Positions 25,718 through 35,013 are shown, numbered from the stretch's first letter. The stretch is DNA of 64,000 nucleotides from Bacillota bacterium (GCA_023386345.1 JAEWJT010000016.1:124001-188000), one strand, 5' to 3'. The notes: a model not told the origin generated them from the letters alone. Program-made: numbers and translations.

Positions 25718-26848
25718 ATGATAATTAAAGCCGCAAATGTATTTATAGACGGAGAATTTAAAAATATAGACTTAGAAATAAATGATGGAAAGTTTAGTAA
25801 AATAGAGGAAAATATTCAGGGTAAAGATTTAATAGATTTTGACAATTCAGAAAATTATAATTTTGAAAATTGTTTAATATTACCGGGTCTTGTAGATATC
25901 CATACTCATGGTGCAGTAGGCTTTGATTTTTGTGATGCAAGCAGTGACGATATGAGTAAAATGGCTGAATTTTACATAAAGAGTGGGACTACAAGCCTTC
26001 TTCCGACAATAGTAACAACAAGTGAAGAAGAATACGAAATACAAATCCCTAAAATACTTGAAAATATTGATGAGACCAGTCCATTTTTAGGTATAAATTT
26101 AGAAGGACCATTTATAAGTAAAGGAAAAAAAGGAGCTCATAACGAGAAAAATATTAGAGATATTGATATGAGTTTCGCGAAAAGACTTTATGATTTAGGT
26201 AAAAATCAAATAAGACTTATGACAGTTGCTCCAGAATTAGAAAACTTCCATGAACTTGTCAATTTCTCAAAGAATAAATTCTTGATTTCTATGGGACACA
26301 CAAATTGCAATATTGATGAAGCAAGAAATGCAATAAACATGGGTGTAAGAAGTGTTTCTCATCTTTTTAATGCAATGGAGCCAATGCACCACAGAAAACC
26401 ATCATTGATAGGTGCGGCACTAGAATTTCCGCTATACAAAGAACTAATATGCGACGGGATACATATTCATGATGCCATATTAAGGGGATTATACCGTGGA
26501 TATTCAGAGGAATTAATAATTGTATCAGACTCAATATCTGCCTGCGGTTTAGGAGACGGAAGCTATTTGTTAGGAGGCTTAGAGGTTACAGTAAAAGATA
26601 AAAAAGCGACACTAAAAGACGGAACAATAGCAGGCTCAGTAAACACGCTGTTTGACGGGATTAAGCATCTAGTTAAAATAGGAATAAAGCTAGAAGATGC
26701 CATAAAAAGTGCAACAATAATTCCGGCAAAATCAATAAATATGGAAAATCAAATAGGTAGTATAAAAACGGGCTTAAAAGCAGACTTTATAGTATGCGAC
26801 AAGAATTTAAATATATTGTGTGTGTTTAAAAACGGAAAGAAGTTTTAA
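25718..26848 (+). CDS. nagA: N-acetylglucosamine-6-phosphate deacetylase
   Basis: Removes acetate from GlcNAc-6-P to give the substrate of NagB. Metal-dependent amidohydrolase, about 376 residues. Visible motifs are the HTHGAVGFDF block (His-x-His), the metal Glu in GINLEGPFIS, the His in SMGHTNCN, SHLFNAMEPMHHRKP, and the catalytic Asp in IVSDSISACG. ATG 25718 is preferred, since TAGG lies about 8 nt upstream; in-frame GTG 25703 and ATG 25712 are too close to it. The upstream region holds the shared leader structure. Confidence 0.92.
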   Translation: MIIKAANVFIDGEFKNIDLEINDGKFSKIEENIQGKDLIDFDNSENYNFENCLILPGLVDIHTHGAVGFDFCDASSDDMSKMAEFYIKSGTTSLLPTIVTTSEEEYEIQIPKILENIDETSPFLGINLEGPFISKGKKGAHNEKNIRDIDMSFAKRLYDLGKNQIRLMTVAPELENFHELVNFSKNKFLISMGHTNCNIDEARNAINMGVRSVSHLFNAMEPMHHRKPSLIGAALEFPLYKELICDGIHIHDAILRGLYRGYSEELIIVSDSISACGLGDGSYLLGGLEVTVKDKKATLKDGTIAGSVNTLFDGIKHLVKIGIKLEDAIKSATIIPAKSINMENQIGSIKTGLKADFIVCDKNLNILCVFKNGKKF

Positions 26849-26939
26849 TAAATATAAACTAAATATATAATATTATTTTAGATTATTTTTGCTAATATTA
26901 AAAAAATTAAAAGTTTTTTTGTTTTTTTAAATAAAAAGC

Positions 26940-26968
26940 TTGCAAATTATCAAAAAAAATATTAAACT
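26940..26968 (+). promoter_or_regulatory. possible promoter of typA
   Basis: TTGCAA (26940-26945), 17 nt, TAAACT (26963-26968), about 38 nt before the chosen start. The -10 is weak. Confidence 0.4.
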
Positions 26969-27005
26969 ATTCTGTGGATTTTTTTTTACTGAAAGAAGGA
27001 ATAGA

Positions 27006-28838
27006 ATGAAAGATAAAATTATAAATATTGCTGTTATAGCACACGTTGATGCTGGAAAATCGACATTAGTAGACGCATTTTTGCAGCAAAGCGGAGTTTT
27101 TCGCGAAAACCAAGAGCTCGTTGACTGTGTTATGGACAGCAATGATATAGAGCGTGAAAGAGGAATTACAATATATTCAAAAAATTGTTCTGTAATGCAC
27201 GATGATATAAAAATAAATATCGTGGATACACCAGGACATGCTGACTTTTCATCGGAAGTTGAGCGTATTATGAAGACAGTAGATACTGTTATACTATTAG
27301 TTGACTCTATAGAAGGTCCTATGCCTCAGACAAGATTTGTTTTGCAAAAATCACTTGAACTCGGACTTAGACCTATATTATTAATCAATAAAATAGATAA
27401 GAAAAACCATAGAGCGCAGGAAGTTGTAAATATGGTATTTGATTTGTTTGTTGAGCTAGATGCAACAGATGAGCAAATAGAATTCCCAGTTTTATATGGA
27501 ATGGCAAAAAGAGGAATAACACAATATGAGTTAGAAGACGAGGGAACAGATTTAAGACCTTTATTTGATACTATAATTAAGCATGTTAATCCATATCCTG
27601 ATAGAGACAATGAATCTTTACAATTGCAAGTATCATCACTTGCATATGACGATTATATAGGAAGACTCGGAGTTGGCAGAATTTTCTCAGGCTCGATTAA
27701 AGAAGGTCAGACAGTTTCAGTATGCAAGGCTGATGGAAGCGTTGCAAGACAAAAGATTTCAGGACTTTTCGTATATCAGGGACTAAAAAGAGTTGCAGTA
27801 AGCGAAGCTTTTAGCGGAGATATAGTAGTTGTTTCTGGATTATCTGATATTTCAATAGGTGAGACAATTTGCAGCATTGACAATCCATCGCCTATGGAAA
27901 CAATAAAAATTGAAGAACCAACACTTTCAATGAATTTCTTAATCAACACTTCACCTTTTGTTGGAAAAAGTGGAAAATATGTAACTACAAGACATTTAAA
28001 GGGAAGACTTGAAAAAGAATTAGAAGTAAATGTAGGCTTAAGAGTTGAACCTCTTGAAAATGCAGTTGATGGATTTAAGGTTTCTGGAAGAGGAGAGCTT
28101 CATCTTTCTATACTTCTTGAAAATATGAGACGAGAAGGCTATGAAGTGGCAGTGTCAAGACCGGAAGTTATACTTCGTAAGAAAGATGGTCATACAAATG
28201 AGCCTATTGAAAGAGTTATAGTAAGCGTTCCAGAGGAATATTCCGGTACTGTCATATCTAAGCTGAATTTAAGAAAGGGTATGATGGAATCAATGTCTCC
28301 AGACGGAAATTATGTTAAAATTGAGTATTTAGTTCCAACCAGAGGACTTTTAGGATATAGAACAGAGCTTATAAATGATACAAGAGGTCAAGGCTCTATG
28401 GTTAGAAGCTTTGAACATTATGACAAATATAAAGGTGAAATTCCTCAAAGAACAAATGGAGTGCTTATATCAAGCGACCAAGGAGATGCAATACCATATT
28501 CTCTAAACAACCTTGAAGAAAGAGGAATTCTATTTGTTGGACCTGGAGAAAAGATTTATGAGGGCATGATAATTGGAATGAATTCTCGTGATGATGACAT
28601 GACAGTAAATCCATGCAAAATGAAGAAGCTTACTAACACTCGTGCTTCAGGAAGTGATGATGCTGTTAAACTTTCACCACCAAGAGTTATGTCATTAGAA
28701 GATGCCTTAGAGTTTATTAATGATGATGAATTGGTAGAGGTGACTCCGGACAATATTAGACTTAGAAAAAGATTTTTAACAGAAGTAGATAGAAGAAAAA
28801 ATGCCAATGCTATGAAAAGAGCAGCAAGCGAAGAATAA
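27006..28838 (+). CDS. typA: translational GTPase TypA/BipA
   Basis: Ribosome-associated GTPase involved in assembly of the large subunit and stress adaptation. From ATG 27006 it is 610 residues, the normal length. The GTPase motifs are AHVDAGKST (G1), RGITI (G2), DTPGHAD (G3) and NKIDKKNHRA (G4). EF-Tu domain II, EF-G-like domain III and the BipA C-terminal domain (ERGILFVGPGEKIYEGMIIG, NPCKMKKLTNTRASGSDDAVKLSPP) follow. The frame opens at a TTG 22 codons earlier, but the upstream residues are not BipA-like and GAAGGAATAG lies next to ATG 27006. It is monocistronic, with its own terminator. Confidence 0.94.
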   Translation: MKDKIINIAVIAHVDAGKSTLVDAFLQQSGVFRENQELVDCVMDSNDIERERGITIYSKNCSVMHDDIKINIVDTPGHADFSSEVERIMKTVDTVILLVDSIEGPMPQTRFVLQKSLELGLRPILLINKIDKKNHRAQEVVNMVFDLFVELDATDEQIEFPVLYGMAKRGITQYELEDEGTDLRPLFDTIIKHVNPYPDRDNESLQLQVSSLAYDDYIGRLGVGRIFSGSIKEGQTVSVCKADGSVARQKISGLFVYQGLKRVAVSEAFSGDIVVVSGLSDISIGETICSIDNPSPMETIKIEEPTLSMNFLINTSPFVGKSGKYVTTRHLKGRLEKELEVNVGLRVEPLENAVDGFKVSGRGELHLSILLENMRREGYEVAVSRPEVILRKKDGHTNEPIERVIVSVPEEYSGTVISKLNLRKGMMESMSPDGNYVKIEYLVPTRGLLGYRTELINDTRGQGSMVRSFEHYDKYKGEIPQRTNGVLISSDQGDAIPYSLNNLEERGILFVGPGEKIYEGMIIGMNSRDDDMTVNPCKMKKLTNTRASGSDDAVKLSPPRVMSLEDALEFINDDELVEVTPDNIRLRKRFLTEVDRRKNANAMKRAASEE

Positions 28839-28843
28839 ATTTT

Positions 28844-28896
28844 AAGCTATTGTAAAGCTAAAGAATTAAAACTTTAGTAGAACAATAGCTTTTTCT
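28844..28896 (+). terminator. terminator of typA
   Basis: AAGCTATTGT (28844-28853) pairs with ACAATAGCTT (28882-28891); the interior contains a second CTAAAG/CTTTAG hairpin. A T-run follows (TTTTT to 28895). Confidence 0.75.
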
Positions 28897-28977
28897 TATT
28901 GTATAAGTTATAAATATATGTTAAGATTATATCAGTAAAATAAGTCATAATATTATGGCGATATTATTACTAAAATT

Positions 28978-29004
28978 GGAACTATATTCTTATAATTTCG
29001 TCTA
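28978..29004 (+). promoter_or_regulatory. ECF-type promoter of lipoprotein gene
   Basis: GGAAC (28978-28982), 16 nt, CGTCTA (28999-29004). Hexamers and spacing match the promoter of the ECF sigma gene at 6344-6370 exactly. It lies about 49 nt upstream of the lipoprotein start. No sigma-A promoter of comparable quality is seen in this gap. Confidence 0.72.
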
Positions 29005-29053
29005 AGTAATTATTATAAAAACATAAAAATATTGATGTGGAGGAAATTTGTAC

Positions 29054-30253
29054 ATGAGAAGATTTATAATAATATTATTATTGTTACTATTGATATTTAC
29101 ATCTTCATGCACTAATAAAGGAAAAGAAAATCCTAACTTACCTGCAAATGATAAAGATGATAGTGTAAAGCCCCCAGATGATAGCAATAGCGATAATGAC
29201 CCAAAAGACCAAGATGATATAAACAAAGGTGAAAATAGTGAAGCAGATGATGAATTAGCAGCAGCTTATAAAGGAATTTATGTATATGATGGAGATAATA
29301 TATTCTACATAACTGATGAATATAATGAATTATATTGCATTAAGAAAGATGGAAGCGAAAAAACACTTATCCATAAGCAGGAACAAATGTTCGATATACA
29401 AGTTTATGATAATAAATTATATGTGTATTCTTCAAATTACGAAGAAGATATGCCTAGTAAAATAGTTACTATGAATAAAGATGGATCTGATGTAAAATTA
29501 TTAGAGTTTGATATAGAGTTTTCTAAACAATACTACATTTCAAATTTCTGGATTTATAAGGATTTACTATTTCTTGAAGTTGAAGATTCAAATGCTGGTG
29601 CTGATTTTATGTATGCACCAAACGATTTATATAAGTATGATTTAAAAAATGGCAGCTTGACGAGTATGGATAAAGGATTAGATGGATCAGTTATGCCAAT
29701 AACGCATGGTGATATATGCTATTATTATGATTATGGTAATTTAAATGGAAATTTTGAGTATAATGTTCTATACAAATATAACATTCATACGGATGAAAAA
29801 ACTACTATTAATATAAATAAAAATGCTGAATCAGAAAAATGGATTTCCTATTTACAGATTAAAGATAATTTTGTTTACTATAAAGGAAAAACATATATAA
29901 ATAGAGACAACTTAGACGGTGGATCAAATACAGAAACTATATATGAAAACAATAATGAGTATTTTTTTATAACTGCTCTCAAAATCACAGATAAATATAT
30001 ATTTTTTATTGGCAAAGATGATAATCCTACAGGAAATCTAGAGGACAATAAATCAAAAATCAGTCTTTATAGAATAAATTATGATGGTAGTGATTTAAAA
30101 GTATTATTCGAAGAAACACAGCTTAAAACAAATGTAGCACCTCAAAGTATTGATATTTCGAATGAAGATGATAACATATTAATTTATAGTAATAGACATA
30201 CTGATACTATTTTGTTAATTGATTTAGATGGAGAAATATTAAAAAAATATTAA
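29054..30253 (+). CDS. putative lipoprotein with DUF5050-like repeat domain
   Basis: A 399-residue exported protein. A signal peptide of basic residues plus poly-Ile/Leu ends in FTSSC, a weak lipobox, predicting a lipid-anchored Cys. An acidic, Pro/Asn/Asp-rich linker of about 45 residues follows. The remainder is beta-rich with repeated Tyr-Asp-Gly/Asn blades (IFYITDEYNELYCIKKDGS, LYRINYDGSDLKVLF, LLIDLDGEIL), resembling the DUF5050 propeller-like proteins. ATG 29054 is 10 nt after GGAGG. The ECF promoter upstream makes it a probable target of the sigma factor in this window, so it may act in envelope stress or as a sensor. Molecular function unknown. Confidence 0.72.
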   Translation: MRRFIIILLLLLLIFTSSCTNKGKENPNLPANDKDDSVKPPDDSNSDNDPKDQDDINKGENSEADDELAAAYKGIYVYDGDNIFYITDEYNELYCIKKDGSEKTLIHKQEQMFDIQVYDNKLYVYSSNYEEDMPSKIVTMNKDGSDVKLLEFDIEFSKQYYISNFWIYKDLLFLEVEDSNAGADFMYAPNDLYKYDLKNGSLTSMDKGLDGSVMPITHGDICYYYDYGNLNGNFEYNVLYKYNIHTDEKTTININKNAESEKWISYLQIKDNFVYYKGKTYINRDNLDGGSNTETIYENNNEYFFITALKITDKYIFFIGKDDNPTGNLEDNKSKISLYRINYDGSDLKVLFEETQLKTNVAPQSIDISNEDDNILIYSNRHTDTILLIDLDGEILKKY

Positions 30254-30289
30254 AAAATAATTGCATTAAGATATAATATAAAACTTCAT

Positions 30290-30316
30290 CAATTGATGGA
30301 GTTTTTATATTATTTT
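30290..30316 (+). terminator. terminator of lipoprotein gene
   Basis: AAAACTTCATC pairs with GATGGAGTTTT (11 bp with one G-U) around a 4-nt AATT loop, then a T-run. Confidence 0.75.
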
Positions 30317-30318
30317 TG

Positions 30319-30347
30319 TTGATATAGTTATCTAATTTTGATAAAAT
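30319..30347 (+). promoter_or_regulatory. sigma-A promoter of HD hydrolase gene
   Basis: TTGATA (30319-30324), 17 nt, TAAAAT (30342-30347) with an extended TG one base upstream. Confidence 0.65.
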
Positions 30348-30406
30348 ATCACCGACAATAAAGAAACGAGGAAATTAGCTTAATATCTTAAATTAGAGGA
30401 GGCACT

Positions 30407-31036
30407 ATGAATAAAGATAAATACAATGAGATGTTTGAATACGTTGGAAATCTACTTTCAGAATATGATTCACACGGTGGTGGTGCAAAAAATAAAATAA
30501 ATTACAATCGCATGGATCATACAAAACGTGTATATAAATGGATGCTCAAATTATGCGAGGGATACGAAGACAAGGATTTAATAGATATAGATTCTCTAAA
30601 GATAGCGACAATATTTCATGATAGTGGATATACCGAAATTGAAAGAAAAAATCATGCACTTGTAGGAGCAGATATATGCAGAAAATATTTATTAGAACAT
30701 GATTATCCTTTAGATAAAATAGATTTTATCTGTGATTTAATTAAGCTTCATTCAGGCAAGGACAAATTGATGGATGATATTCCAATTGAATTGATTTTGT
30801 TAATTGAGGCTGATTTACTAGATGATACAGGCGCCCATGGAATTGTAATGGATGTATGGGTTGAGGCTTTAAACGATAATCCGTCATTTGAATCTATTTT
30901 GAAGCATATTGAGAGATATACACATAAGATTATGCAGAATAATCCTATGAGAACATCAACAGCGATAGAAATATGGGATAAAAAGATGAAATTAGCAAAT
31001 GAATTTTATAAAGAGTACAAAGAGGACTTAGCTTAG
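30407..31036 (+). CDS. HD-domain phosphohydrolase
   Basis: A 209-residue cytosolic metal-dependent hydrolase. The HD signature is H in MDHTKRVYKWM, HD in IATIFHDSGYTE, H in IKLHSGKD and D in LIEADLLDD: the order H-HD-H-D of the superfamily. There is no RelA synthetase, PAS or GAF domain. The substrate may be a nucleotide or another phosphoester; close relatives are mostly uncharacterised. AGAGGAGG precedes the ATG. It is monocistronic with its own promoter and is not obviously tied to the heat-shock operon that follows. Confidence 0.8.
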   Translation: MNKDKYNEMFEYVGNLLSEYDSHGGGAKNKINYNRMDHTKRVYKWMLKLCEGYEDKDLIDIDSLKIATIFHDSGYTEIERKNHALVGADICRKYLLEHDYPLDKIDFICDLIKLHSGKDKLMDDIPIELILLIEADLLDDTGAHGIVMDVWVEALNDNPSFESILKHIERYTHKIMQNNPMRTSTAIEIWDKKMKLANEFYKEYKEDLA

Positions 31037-31168
31037 GATTAAATCAATATTTGAGAGAATAATAATCTCAAATTATTTTTATGCGGATTTTTATAAAAAT
31101 CTATATTTATTTCCTTAATATAATCTTTAAAAAACACTCAAATTTTTTAAAAAATTTTAAATAACCTA

Positions 31169-31197
31169 TTGACAAAATTCATTTAAAGTAGTATCTT
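31169..31197 (+). promoter_or_regulatory. sigma-A promoter of hrcA operon
   Basis: TTGACA (31169-31174), 17 nt, TATCTT (31192-31197). The CIRCE operator begins 11 nt after the -10, so HrcA would block at the transcription start. Confidence 0.82.
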
Positions 31198-31208
31198 ATA
31201 TTTAGCGA

Positions 31209-31235
31209 TTAGCACTCGACCTTAATGAGTGCTAA
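31209..31235 (+). promoter_or_regulatory. CIRCE operator (HrcA binding site)
   Basis: TTAGCACTC (31209-31217), 9 nt, GAGTGCTAA (31227-31235): an exact match to the CIRCE consensus. HrcA, encoded by the first gene, binds here and represses the operon until heat shock depletes active HrcA. Confidence 0.97.
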
Positions 31236-31419
31236 CAAAATAATAAATAAGCTTAAAAAGAATTAAAAAAATGAGGAAATATGCACCGGGCCTATACCAA
31301 GTCTTTGGTGGTGCTTTATGCAATATGGGCATGGGCATAAGTATTGCCGCCATCGAAAATTGTGTAGTGCAAAACTTGTTTTGCATTGCGCAACATGAGG
31401 AAAGGAACGAGGTGATAGA
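31236..31419 (+). promoter_or_regulatory. long structured leader of hrcA
   Basis: About 185 nt between CIRCE and hrcA with several hairpins: GCACC/GGTGC (31283-31313) enclosing CCAA/TTGG, GCAATA/TATTGC, and TGCAAAAC/GTTTTGCA (about 31369-31386). Its 5' block GCACC-N3-CC-N-AT resembles the leaders of nagA and the thioesterase gene, and TTGTGTA-GTGC near 31362 resembles their 3' block. It also contains a short ORF with its own ribosome site. Confidence 0.45.
31281..31340 (+). CDS. possible leader peptide upstream of hrcA
   Basis: ATG with GAGGAA 4 nt upstream opens a 19-codon frame, MHRAYTKSLVVLYAIWAWA, ending in TAA. It contains two Trp near the end. The first codons (ATG CAC CG) match the leader ORF before the thioesterase gene. 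It may be a real regulatory uORF or a chance frame within a structured RNA; composition alone cannot decide. Confidence 0.3.
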   Translation: MHRAYTKSLVVLYAIWAWA

Positions 31420-32490
31420 ATGTCTTTAGATAATAGGAAAATAAACATTTTAAAAGCTATAATCGGAAGCTATATTGAAAGTGGAGAGGCAATTGGTTCT
31501 AGAACTATTTCAAAGAAATATGAGCTTGGAGTAAGCCCTGCAACTATCAGAAATGAAATGTCTGATTTGGAAGAAATGGGATTTTTAATTCAGCCTCATA
31601 CATCATCTGGCAGAATACCAACGGATAAGGCATATAGATATTATGTTGATGATATTTGGAAATCTTTTTTACAGCCAACTGAGACTGATAGCTTAAGTAT
31701 ATCGGATATAAGAAAAGTTATTGAAGATGAAGTCCAAGAGATGGATATGATACTTAAAAATTCAGTGAGGATGTTATCACAATTTACCAAATATACATCA
31801 TTTATAATCGCTCCGCAGATGAAAAAATCTGTAGTGAGCAGAATACAGCTTGTTCCTGTTGAATATAACAAAGTGCTGATGATTATAATATTAAATAATA
31901 ATCTTGTTCGTCAAGGGATGATAAAGCTTAATAATCCAATACCATATGATCAAATGGATAAAATTTCAAACATCTTAACAGATAGGCTGAAAGGTTATAA
32001 GCTTGAGGATTTTAATGATGATTTAAAGAGGTTTATAATTGATGATATATATTCTATAAAGGAAAGCGTCAGTGAATCCATTCGCGATTTGATGCCATAT
32101 TTAATAAATCATATAACTTCATTTGATGATGTTAGTATGTATTCGGATGGAGTGGAAAATATTCTTGATTTTCCTGAATACAGTGATCCTGCAAAAGCTA
32201 AGGAATTTATGTCATTCATATCAAATAAAGAAAGTGTAGCAAAGCTAGTTCAGGATATTGGAAAGCATGATATAGATATAAGTATTGGACAGGAAAATCC
32301 GTACAGAGAGTTGCAAGATTGCAGTTTAATCACAGCTACTTACAAATTTAATGGCAAGACCATAGGAAAGATAGGTGTAATCGGTCCTACAAGAATGGAT
32401 TATGAAAGTGTTATAAACACAGTAAAGGCAATGTCTGATGCTATGAATGAAGCTTTGGATAATAAATATTCTGATAAAGATAAGAAGTAA
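31420..32490 (+). CDS. hrcA: heat-inducible transcription repressor HrcA
   Basis: Dimeric repressor of class I heat-shock genes, which binds CIRCE. The 356 residues include an N-terminal winged helix (RKINILKAIIGSYIESGEAIGSRTIS, LGVSPATIRNEMSDLEEMGFLIQPHTSSGRIPTDKAYRYYVD) followed by the GAF-like and dimerisation domains. It is the first gene of the hrcA-grpE-dnaK-dnaJ operon, the classic Gram-positive order. A GAGGTGAT site sits just before the ATG. Activity is normally kept up by GroEL, so titration of the chaperone induces the operon. Confidence 0.96.
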   Translation: MSLDNRKINILKAIIGSYIESGEAIGSRTISKKYELGVSPATIRNEMSDLEEMGFLIQPHTSSGRIPTDKAYRYYVDDIWKSFLQPTETDSLSISDIRKVIEDEVQEMDMILKNSVRMLSQFTKYTSFIIAPQMKKSVVSRIQLVPVEYNKVLMIIILNNNLVRQGMIKLNNPIPYDQMDKISNILTDRLKGYKLEDFNDDLKRFIIDDIYSIKESVSESIRDLMPYLINHITSFDDVSMYSDGVENILDFPEYSDPAKAKEFMSFISNKESVAKLVQDIGKHDIDISIGQENPYRELQDCSLITATYKFNGKTIGKIGVIGPTRMDYESVINTVKAMSDAMNEALDNKYSDKDKK

Positions 32491-32530
32491 CTTAAATTAA
32501 TATAGATATTAGAAAGGATTGAGTATCAAA

Positions 32531-33136
32531 ATGGCAAAAAAAGACACAGTAGATGTATCTGAAGATTTAAAAAGGTCAAAAGAATCAGATGATAAGCTAT
32601 CTGCTGAAGACGAAAATTTAGAACAAGAAAATGTAGAAAATGCTGGGAGTTCCAAAGAGGCTGAGGAAGGCAACAAGGAAGAAAGCACAGTAGCTAAAGA
32701 GGAGTTTGACGCATTAAACAATAAAATGCAGAGATTACAAGCAGATTTTTTAAACTATAAGGCTAGAACAGAAAAGGAAAGATTTTCAACTTATAGTAAT
32801 GCTGTCACAGATGTACTTACGGATTTAGTTCCAATAGTAGATAATTTTGAAAGAGCAATAGATGCAGTTAAATCTGAAAATGAGGAGATAATAAATTTTA
32901 AAAACGGAGTTAAAATGATATATGACCAGTTTTTAAATATTCTTCAAAGGAAAGGACTTAAAGAAATTGATGCTCTAAATTCAAAATTTGACCCTAATAT
33001 GCACTCAGGGATTGCGTTTGAGGTAATAGAAGGTAAAGAGGAAGACACAGTAATAGAGGTTTTCCAAAAAGGTTATTTAGTTAATGAAAAAGTTATAAGA
33101 CCAAGTATGGTTAAAATATCTAAACAAAAAAGTTAA
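32531..33136 (+). CDS. grpE: nucleotide exchange factor GrpE
   Basis: Exchanges ADP for ATP on DnaK. It has 201 residues: an acidic, disordered N-terminus of about 60 residues, a long helix (EFDALNNKMQRLQADFLNYKARTEKER), and the beta-wing domain (NSKFDPNMHSGIAFEVIEGKEEDTVIEVFQKGYLVNEKVIRPSMVKI). ATG 32531 is used; AAAGGA lies 12 nt upstream, a slightly long spacing, and an alternative TTG at 32519 directly abuts it. It lies 40 nt after hrcA and 35 nt before dnaK. Confidence 0.95.
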   Translation: MAKKDTVDVSEDLKRSKESDDKLSAEDENLEQENVENAGSSKEAEEGNKEESTVAKEEFDALNNKMQRLQADFLNYKARTEKERFSTYSNAVTDVLTDLVPIVDNFERAIDAVKSENEEIINFKNGVKMIYDQFLNILQRKGLKEIDALNSKFDPNMHSGIAFEVIEGKEEDTVIEVFQKGYLVNEKVIRPSMVKISKQKS

Positions 33137-33171
33137 AAATATACTGCATAAATTAATAGGAGGATTTAAAA

Positions 33172-35013
33172 ATGAGTAAAATTATAGGCATAGACCTTGG
33201 TACAACAAATTCATGCGTATCTGTTATGGAAGGCGGAGAAGCCGTTGTTATAACAAATATAGAAGGAAAAAGAACAACTCCATCAGTAGTTGCATTTACT
33301 AAAGACGGAGAAAGATTAGTTGGGGAGACTGCAAAAAGACAAGCTATCACAAACCCTGATAGAACAATATCTTCAATAAAAAGACATATGGGAAATGACC
33401 ATAAAACAACAATTGATGGAAAAGTATACACACCACAGGACATATCAGCATTTATACTGCAAAAATTAAAAGCAGATGCTGAAAGCTATTTGGGAGAAAC
33501 TGTAACAGATGCAGTTATCACAGTTCCTGCATATTTCTCAGACAGCCAAAGACAGGCAACAAAGGATGCTGGAAAGATAGCTGGTTTAAATGTAAGAAGA
33601 ATTATAAATGAGCCAACAGCAGCAGCTTTAGCATATGGTATAGACAAGGATACAGAAGCACATACAGTTATGGTATTTGACCTTGGTGGTGGAACATTTG
33701 ACGTTTCAATACTTGAGATTGGTGACGGAGTGTTTGAGGTTAAAGCAACAAATGGAAATAATAAATTGGGTGGAGATGACTTTGACCAAATAGTTGTTGA
33801 TTATTTGGCAGATGAATTCAAAAAAGAAAATGGGGTAGATTTAAGAAATGACAAAATGTCATTGCAAAGATTAAGAGAAGCAGCAGAAAATGCAAAGAAA
33901 GAATTGTCAAGTGCAATGTCTACAAACATTAACTTACCATTTATCACTGCAACAGCTGAAGGTCCTAAGCACTTAAATATGGACTTAACAAGAGCTAAAT
34001 TTGATGAGCTTACATCAAGACTCGTTCAAATGACTATAGATCCTGTTAAAAAAGCTATGGCAGATGCTAAACTTACTGCTAATGACATAGATAGAGTTTT
34101 ATTAGTTGGCGGATCAACAAGAATACCAGCAGTTCAAGATGCAGTTAAGAGATTAACTAACAAAGAACCTCACAAAGGAATAAACCCTGATGAATGTGTT
34201 GCTATAGGTGCGGCTATTCAAGGCGGAGTTTTAACAGGTGAATTTGGTACTGATATACTTTTAGTAGATGTTACTCCATTATCATTAGGAATAGAGACTT
34301 TAGGCGGAGTTTCAACAATACTTATAGATAGAAATACTAGAATACCTGCAAAGAGAAGTCAAGTGTTCTCAACTGCTGCTGATAATCAACCTTCAGTTGA
34401 TATACATGTACTTCAAGGTGAGAGACAAATGGCAGGGGATAATATTACACTTGGAAGATTCCAGTTGTCAGGCATAGTTCCAGCTCCAAGAGGAATTCCT
34501 CAAATAGAAGTAACTTTTGACATAGATGCTAATGGTATAGTTAATGTTAGTGCAAAAGACCTAGGAACAGGAAAAGAGCAAAAAATTACTATCACAGCTT
34601 CAACAAATCTTTCTAAAGATGAAATTGATAAAAAAGTTAAGGAAGCTGAGCAATTTGCAGAAGAAGATAAGAGAAGAAAAGAAGAAATCGAAGTTAAAAA
34701 CAATGCTGACAGCTTAGTATATCAAACAGAAAAAGCATTGAAAGACCTTGAAGGAAAAATAGATGCTAATGAGAAAGCATCTGCACAGGCTAAGCTTGAT
34801 GAACTTAAAAAAGCTATTGAAAGCAATAATCTTGAAAACATGAAGCAAAAAACTACTGAATTAACAGAAGAGTTTAATAAGCTTGCTCAAAAACTATATT
34901 CTCAAACACAAGGTGCAGCCCATGAAGAAAATGCTCAGCAAGCACAATCAAATGGACCAGATGATGTTGTAGATGCTGATTTTGAAGTAGTGGATGACGA
35001 TAAGGATAAATAA
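33172..35013 (+). CDS. dnaK: molecular chaperone DnaK (Hsp70)
   Basis: ATP-dependent chaperone that binds exposed hydrophobic peptides. The 613 residues start IIGIDLGTTNSCVSV. The nucleotide-binding domain has VFDLGGGTFDVSIL and LLVGGSTRIPAVQ; the conserved interdomain linker region (DILLVDVTPLSLGIET) is followed by the substrate-binding domain and lid. The C-terminus ends DVVDADFEVVDDDKDK-like, the bacterial acidic tail. Translation starts at ATG after TAGGAGGA. A large stem-loop separates it from dnaJ. Confidence 0.97.
   Translation: MSKIIGIDLGTTNSCVSVMEGGEAVVITNIEGKRTTPSVVAFTKDGERLVGETAKRQAITNPDRTISSIKRHMGNDHKTTIDGKVYTPQDISAFILQKLKADAESYLGETVTDAVITVPAYFSDSQRQATKDAGKIAGLNVRRIINEPTAAALAYGIDKDTEAHTVMVFDLGGGTFDVSILEIGDGVFEVKATNGNNKLGGDDFDQIVVDYLADEFKKENGVDLRNDKMSLQRLREAAENAKKELSSAMSTNINLPFITATAEGPKHLNMDLTRAKFDELTSRLVQMTIDPVKKAMADAKLTANDIDRVLLVGGSTRIPAVQDAVKRLTNKEPHKGINPDECVAIGAAIQGGVLTGEFGTDILLVDVTPLSLGIETLGGVSTILIDRNTRIPAKRSQVFSTAADNQPSVDIHVLQGERQMAGDNITLGRFQLSGIVPAPRGIPQIEVTFDIDANGIVNVSAKDLGTGKEQKITITASTNLSKDEIDKKVKEAEQFAEEDKRRKEEIEVKNNADSLVYQTEKALKDLEGKIDANEKASAQAKLDELKKAIESNNLENMKQKTTELTEEFNKLAQKLYSQTQGAAHEENAQQAQSNGPDDVVDADFEVVDDDKDK

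Noticed and set aside
26940..27005. N-terminal extension of typA from a TTG
   Set aside because: The added residues are not BipA-like, and the ribosome site is next to ATG 27006.
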